From CAZOZK01 sp964584245 (lineage in GTDB: Bacteria > Patescibacteriota > Microgenomatia > UBA1400 > PJMF01): a stretch of DNA of 7,832 bases. The notes beneath the pieces are model-generated. The model saw only the letters and a program-made list of their open reading frames with translations. It was not told the DNA's origin and made no database searches. Positions 6,376 through 7,832 of this stretch are shown in pieces. The stretch is from the NCBI GenBank assembly GCA_964584245.1, contig CAZOZK010000050.1:1-7832 (forward strand), in the 5' to 3' direction. Both the position numbers and the translations under genes were made by a program. Numbering within the stretch: the stretch's first letter is position 1; each line of letters begins with the position of its first letter.

Positions 6376-6377
6376 AA

Positions 6378-6815
6378 ATGTCTATGATCCAGTCATTTAA
6401 GTATTTTCTTTTTATTTGTATCGGTATGGCAGTTGCATCCCTCTTTTTTGTGCTATCAGTTCCTAAAATGGATTCTAATAATGTTGGACCTGGTGTTTCT
6501 GATCCTGCTAATCCTAGGGATCCTGGTGATTCCTCAAATCCTTCTGGAAATCCATCAGATGATTGTCAAATAACTTCTTGCCATGGTTTAGATGTAGCTT
6601 GTGGGTCCGATGGTCCTCAAATGTGTACTATGGAGTATAGATTGGGCGATTTTTGTCGAGAATTTGCAGTTTGTCAAAAAGTTTCGGGAGAATGTCAGCT
6701 AGCTGTAAACGAAAAGTTCGAAAGTTGTAAATCATGTGTTGAGAGCTGTACTCAGACAGATCCGTTGGATGCTTTTGCCTGTGAAGATGTGTGCCGAAAG
6801 GTCATGAATGAATAG
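6378..6815 (+). CDS. Small membrane-anchored/secreted cysteine-rich protein
   Basis: Function is not recognised. The 145-residue protein (143 if it starts at the second ATG, 6384) has an N-terminal hydrophobic segment at about 8-28, then a linker of Pro, Gly, Asp, Ser and Asn with repeated D/N-P steps (about 32-62). The C-terminal domain has 12 cysteines (63, 68, 75, 83, 93, 99, 106, 117, 120, 124, 135, 139), an even number that suits six disulfides outside the cell. Blocks such as TSCHGLDVACG and LGDFCREFAVC resemble, from memory, a cysteine-rich module seen in secreted proteins of Patescibacteria; this has not been checked. The C-x2-C-x3-C spacing at 117-124 could also bind metal, but the overall pattern fits disulfides better. 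The end overlaps the next gene by 8 bases, so the two are co-translated. It ends with TAG. Confidence 0.75.
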   Translation: MSMIQSFKYFLFICIGMAVASLFFVLSVPKMDSNNVGPGVSDPANPRDPGDSSNPSGNPSDDCQITSCHGLDVACGSDGPQMCTMEYRLGDFCREFAVCQKVSGECQLAVNEKFESCKSCVESCTQTDPLDAFACEDVCRKVMNE

Positions 6816-7569
6816 TGTGCAAAAAAATGGTATGAAACACAAAAGTGCCAGAATTTGGGAAGTCGACGCACTTCGAGGAATTGCCTTTCTGGGCATGTTT
6901 TTGCATCATTTATTCTTTGCATTAGTTTGGTTTGATGTTTTGAAGCCCGAAATAATTGTGCCGTTTATTGGGCCACTTGGCATACTTGTTCGTTGGCTCT
7001 TTATTGGATTAGTCGGGGTATCTTCGTGGCTGTGGTTTATGCAAAGAGATCGCTCGCACATCTATGATGCGGCATTTAGACGAGCCTTGCCTGTTGCAGT
7101 CGCTGCAATTGGAGTTTCATTAGTAAGTTTTTTGGTTAGTCCCCAGTATTATGTGCAGTTCGGTGTACTGCATTTGATTGCAACTAGTATTGTCTTGATT
7201 GTGCCATTTTTATTTTTGGCTGATTTGACCTGGTTATTTGCTGCTATCATTCTTATCGGAACACCAATTATTTCTAGCGTCATTGCTGTGCCAGTAACAA
7301 TGCGTTTCATACTAATGCCAACAGTTCCACCAGGTATGTTAGATTACTTTCCAGTCTTTCCATGGTTTGGGGTAGTGCTGTTGGGAGTTTGGATAGGCAA
7401 GAGAATATATGGAGCAAATGTGCTAGCGCTTAAATCTAGAGTCCGTCACTTCCTGCCAATTTTATTTGAACAATTTTTGGTTTGCATCGGCAAAAAAGCC
7501 CTGCAACTCTACGTACTCCACATCCCAATTGTTATTGTTATTGCGTGGGGGTTGAGTAGAGTGATGTAA
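6808..7569 (+). CDS. DUF1624 / HGSNAT-like integral membrane protein, putative acyltransferase
   Basis: This 253-residue polytopic membrane protein has about seven or eight hydrophobic segments. It carries the blocks of DUF1624, related to the catalytic part of heparan-alpha-glucosaminide N-acetyltransferase: VDALRGIAFLGMFLHHLFF (19-37, with D20, R23, G24, H33 and H34), FGVLHLIATSIV (118-129), DYFPVFPWFGVVLLGVWIG (179-197) and IGKKALQLYVLHIPIV (227-242, with H238). Family members are thought to acetylate or acylate a sugar across the membrane using acetyl-CoA; the substrate here is unknown and enzymatic activity is inferred. The ATG at 6808 overlaps the end of the cysteine-rich gene by 8 bases and is served by an AAAGG at 6797-6801. 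A later in-frame ATG at 6832 is possible but lacks a better site. A surface-polysaccharide role would suit a secreted partner. Confidence 0.85.
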   Translation: MNSVQKNGMKHKSARIWEVDALRGIAFLGMFLHHLFFALVWFDVLKPEIIVPFIGPLGILVRWLFIGLVGVSSWLWFMQRDRSHIYDAAFRRALPVAVAAIGVSLVSFLVSPQYYVQFGVLHLIATSIVLIVPFLFLADLTWLFAAIILIGTPIISSVIAVPVTMRFILMPTVPPGMLDYFPVFPWFGVVLLGVWIGKRIYGANVLALKSRVRHFLPILFEQFLVCIGKKALQLYVLHIPIVIVIAWGLSRVM

Positions 7570-7574
7570 ATTTT

Positions 7575-7832
7575 ATGATTTTTCAGGACTATGAGTCACC
7601 ACCAACACCACCTCACCCACCTATAAATCTTAAGGAGCGTCCAAAGCCTTTTGAGATCTCAACCAATCAAGAAAGTGTGGCTACATTACTTACTGATCTA
7701 GAAGCTGAATTAGCAGTAATTCTAGATAGAAATGATACTGAAAATAAAGATGAGAAATTAGCGCAAGCATACAAATTATATCTAAAAGTCAAGAAGATTA
7801 GGCCATTATTAGATAAAGCTTATGCTGGTGAA
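7575..7832 (+). CDS. Unrecognised protein, N-terminal part; proline-rich start, then helical
   Basis: The frame from the ATG at 7575 is open for 86 codons to the window edge, so the gene is cut at its 3' end. No family is recognised. The first ~25 residues (MIFQDYESPPTPPHPPINLK and on) are proline-rich and probably disordered. From about residue 30 the sequence is charged and helix-forming (SVATLLTDLEAELAVILD, then KLAQAYKLYLKVKKIR), without signal peptide or membrane segment in the visible part, which suggests a cytoplasmic protein. It begins 5 bases after the stop of the DUF1624 gene and so belongs to the same transcript. No clear Shine-Dalgarno sequence precedes it; coupled initiation is plausible. 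Confidence 0.65.
   Translation, partial: MIFQDYESPPTPPHPPINLKERPKPFEISTNQESVATLLTDLEAELAVILDRNDTENKDEKLAQAYKLYLKVKKIRPLLDKAYAGE

Noticed and set aside
7591..7626. A His-rich 11-codon frame (MSHHQHHLTHL) that could look like a histidine leader peptide
   Set aside because: It lies wholly inside the 86-codon open frame starting at 7575, and the His codons arise from the proline-rich stretch read in a shifted frame. There is no attenuator hairpin or his gene after it.
1..7832. CRISPR array, tRNA, rRNA, insertion sequence or phage genes
   Set aside because: No regularly spaced repeats, cloverleaf-like segments, transposase motifs or terminal inverted repeats were seen; coding genes fill almost the whole window.

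Overview
The window carries a compact six-gene minus-strand operon, a divergent plus-strand group of two complete genes and one cut-off gene, and the 3' tail of a further plus-strand gene at the left edge. Genes are packed with gaps of 1-35 bases or short overlaps, base composition is moderately AT-rich, and the only sizeable non-coding stretch is the divergent promoter region at about 6251-6377. The small proteins, tight packing, mostly absent Shine-Dalgarno sequences inside the operon, an FMN-binding protein ending in an SGSSLT-type motif and a secreted CHGLD-type cysteine-rich protein suggest a Patescibacteria (Candidate Phyla Radiation) genome. This assignment is an inference from style and remembered family resemblance, not from a marker gene.

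Left edge: the C-terminal 34 codons of an HxlR-type winged-helix regulator (plus strand) end at 106 and face the minus-strand operon with only 17 bases between them. Read from 6250 leftwards, the operon encodes (1) a membrane-anchored extracytoplasmic FMN-binding domain protein, (2) an ApbE-type FMN transferase, (3) a fusion of an NqrB/RnfD-like membrane domain with a flavodoxin/ferredoxin-reductase-like FAD/NAD(P)H module, (4) a type I signal peptidase fused to a degenerate CAP domain, (5) a SpoU/TrmH-type RNA methyltransferase and (6) a Nudix hydrolase.

Genes 1-3 form a coherent module. The fusion would take electrons from NAD(P)H in the cytoplasm and pass them across the membrane to a covalently flavinylated protein outside, with ApbE as the maturation enzyme. 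No Fe-S domain and none of the other Na+-NQR or Rnf subunits are present, so this looks like a minimal three-gene transmembrane flavin electron-transfer system. The final acceptor is not visible. Genes 4-6 are a secretion protease and two housekeeping-type enzymes that appear to share the transcript.

Right side, plus strand: a small membrane-anchored or secreted protein with 12 extracytoplasmic cysteines overlaps by 8 bases a DUF1624 (HGSNAT-like) membrane acyltransferase-type protein. Five bases later begins an unrecognised proline-rich, then helical, protein that runs off the window.
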